In this document: positions 6,032 to 6,635 of the stretch, piece by piece
Layout of the letters: every line of letters begins with the position of its first letter
How positions within the stretch are numbered: the first letter of the stretch is position 1
Assembly (NCBI GenBank): GCA_003558625.1
Contig: PWPP01000050.1
Location: 1 to 6,635, forward strand
From: Syntrophomonas sp.
Lineage (GTDB): Bacteria > Bacillota > Syntrophomonadia > Syntrophomonadales > Syntrophomonadaceae
Direction: 5' to 3'
Length of the DNA stretch: 6,635 bases
Made by a program: the position numbers and the translations under genes
The notes under the pieces: generated by a model
What the model saw: only the letters and a program-made list of their open reading frames with translations
Told to the model about the DNA's origin: nothing
Database searches by the model: none

Positions 6032-6116
6032 GGAGGGATACCCAAGCGGCCAAAGGGGGCAGACTGTAAATCTGTTGGCGACGCCTTCGAAGGTTCGAAT
6101 CCTTCTCCCTCCACCA
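6032..6116 (+). tRNA. tRNA-Tyr (anticodon GUA)
   Basis: An 85-base class II tRNA with a long variable arm between the anticodon and T arms. Acceptor GGAGGGA pairs with TCCCTCC. The anticodon stem CAGA/TCTG encloses CTGTAAA, giving anticodon GTA. The T loop is TTCGAAT. Discriminator A and CCA are encoded. It lies 6 bases after tRNA-Thr. Confidence 0.96.
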
Positions 6117-6122
6117 TGACAA

Positions 6123-6198
<76 letters not shown>

Positions 6199-6209
6199 TG
6201 AAATATTTT

Positions 6210-6285
6210 GCCCATATAGCTCAGGCGGCAGAGCGTATCCTTGGTAAGGATAAGGTCACCGGTTCAAGTCCGGTTATGGGCTCCA
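6210..6285 (+). tRNA. tRNA-Thr (anticodon GGU)
   Basis: A 76-base tRNA. Acceptor GCCCATA pairs with TATGGGC. The anticodon stem TATCC/GGATA encloses TTGGTAA, giving anticodon GGT, which reads ACC and ACU. The T arm ACCGG/CCGGT is perfect. TCCA is encoded. It is the second threonine isoacceptor of the cluster. Confidence 0.96.
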
Positions 6286-6288
6286 GAT

Positions 6289-6365
6289 GGCGGCGTAGCT
6301 CAGTTGGCTAGAGCATACGGTTCATACCCGTAGAGTCAGGGGTTCAAATCCCTTCGCCGCTACCA
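6289..6365 (+). tRNA. Elongator tRNA-Met (anticodon CAU)
   Basis: A 77-base tRNA whose anticodon stem TACGG/CCGTA encloses TTCATAC, giving CAT. Acceptor GGCGGCG pairs with CGCCGCT, with a G1-T72 wobble, so the initiator C1-A72 mismatch is absent. The body closely resembles the B. subtilis elongator tRNA-Met, which argues against the CAU-bearing tRNA-Ile. ACCA is encoded. Only 3 bases separate it from tRNA-Thr. Confidence 0.92.
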
Positions 6366-6371
6366 ACATAT

Positions 6372-6409
6372 AAAGGAATGGGATTTAATCTCAGTCCTTT
6401 TATTTTTTA
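6372..6409 (+). terminator. Rho-independent terminator after the tRNA cluster
   Basis: AAAGGA (6372-6377) pairs with TCCTTT (6395-6400). Inside, after one A-G mismatch, TGGGAT (6379-6384) pairs with ATCTCA (6388-6393) through one G-U pair. A short TTA loop closes the stem, and TATTTTTTAT follows. It should end most tRNA transcripts before tuf. Confidence 0.8.
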
Positions 6410-6426
6410 TGGATATTGGGTAAAAT
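6399..6426 (+). promoter_or_regulatory. Weak candidate promoter for tuf
   Basis: TAAAAT (6421-6426) is a good -10 match, but the best -35, TTTATT (6399-6404), matches only three of six bases and lies in the terminator T-run, 16 bases upstream. It would start a tuf transcript near 6433 with a leader of about 155 bases. The alternative is read-through from the tRNA promoter. Confidence 0.35.
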
Positions 6427-6447
6427 GGATGAGTAAAACCAAATAAA

Positions 6448-6470
6448 CGACCCGGTTCAAGCCCGAGTCG
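6448..6470 (+). other. T-arm-like hairpin in the tuf leader
   Basis: CGAC (6448-6451) pairs with GTCG (6467-6470) and CGG (6453-6455) with CCG (6463-6465), with one C-A mismatch between. The 7-base loop is TTCAAGC, which fits the tRNA T-loop pattern, and GGACCA follows at 6470-6475. The spacing to CCA is 3 bases too short for a tRNA, so this is at most a degraded relic. Confidence 0.35.
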
Positions 6471-6495
6471 GACCAGAAGCCCCGGGTTTCAGTAA

Positions 6496-6546
6496 CTGCC
6501 GAAAACAGGTGTAATGATTGGCAGGGGCCTGGATCCACCTGGGCAG
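6496..6546 (+). other. Large bulged stem-loop in the tuf leader
   Basis: CTGCC (6496-6500) and CAGGTG (6506-6511) pair in register with GGCAG (6542-6546) and CACCTG (6536-6541), giving 11 base pairs interrupted by a one-sided 5-base bulge, GAAAA. The apical part holds a small GGC/GCC hairpin (6520-6529). A second GGCAG at 6520-6524 could pair with CTGCC instead, so two folds compete. I match it to no known RNA family. Confidence 0.4.
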
Positions 6547-6589
6547 GACGCATTATTTTAAAACAGAAAAAGGAAAGGTGAGAAAAGAG

Positions 6590-6635
6590 ATGGCCAAGGC
6601 AAAATTTGAAAGAACCAAACCGCATCTTAATATCG
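6590..6635 (+). CDS. tuf: Elongation factor Tu, N-terminal 15 codons only
   Basis: The GTPase that delivers aminoacyl-tRNA to the ribosomal A site. Only MAKAKFERTKPHLNI is visible, but this is the diagnostic EF-Tu N-terminus just before the GTIGHVDHGK P-loop region, which lies beyond the window. The ATG has a strong SD, AAAGGTGAG (6574-6582), 7 bases upstream. The gene follows the tRNA terminator and a leader of about 180 bases. In many Clostridia this copy is followed by rpmG, secE, nusG and the rplKAJL-rpoBC genes; that cannot be checked here. Truncated by the window edge. Confidence 0.93.
   Translation, partial: MAKAKFERTKPHLNI

Overview
The window looks like chromosomal DNA from an endospore-forming Firmicute of the class Clostridia, probably Peptococcaceae-like. 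The evidence is a near-textbook SigH sporulation sigma factor, the order cysS-mrnC-(lgt)-thyX-rlmB-yacP-sigH, strong GGAGG-type ribosome binding sites, TTG start codons on three genes, and FAD-dependent ThyX. No phage, transposon, CRISPR or obvious foreign island is visible. All real genes are on the + strand.

Layout. Positions 2-1561 hold the 3' part of cysS (cysteinyl-tRNA synthetase), which overlaps mrnC (Mini-ribonuclease III, 1551-1946) by 11 bases. After 84 bases comes lgt (prolipoprotein diacylglyceryl transferase, 2031-2807). A 240-base gap with direct repeats and a possible promoter leads into thyX (3048-3743). ThyX, a 24-codon small ORF (3740-3814), rlmB (3811-4560) and yacP/rae1 (4553-5068) form a tightly overlapping, probably translationally coupled run. 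A 169-base gap carries a near-consensus sigma-A promoter for sigH (5238-5891). A second sigma-A-like promoter (5910-5938) drives five tRNA genes, Thr(UGU)-Tyr(GUA)-fMet(CAU)-Thr(GGU)-Met(CAU), all with encoded CCA. A rho-independent terminator follows (6372-6409). Then comes a leader of about 180 bases, rich in inverted repeats, and the first 15 codons of tuf (EF-Tu), which runs off the window.

How the genes fit together. Most of the window serves translation: tRNA charging (cysS), 23S rRNA maturation (mrnC) and modification (rlmB), ribosome-dependent mRNA cleavage (yacP), tRNAs and EF-Tu. Lgt (lipoprotein maturation), ThyX (dTMP synthesis) and SigH (stationary phase and sporulation entry) sit among them.

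I see no convincing undescribed system of the defence or mobile kind. The items most worth a second look are: a tandem duplication of the C-terminal motif of CysRS; the 24-codon ORF joined by ATGA overlaps to both thyX and rlmB; the tuf leader, with two alternative pairings and a T-arm-like relic; the conserved Thr-Tyr-x-Thr-(x)-tuf arrangement shared with the E. coli tufB operon; and paired direct repeats upstream of thyX.
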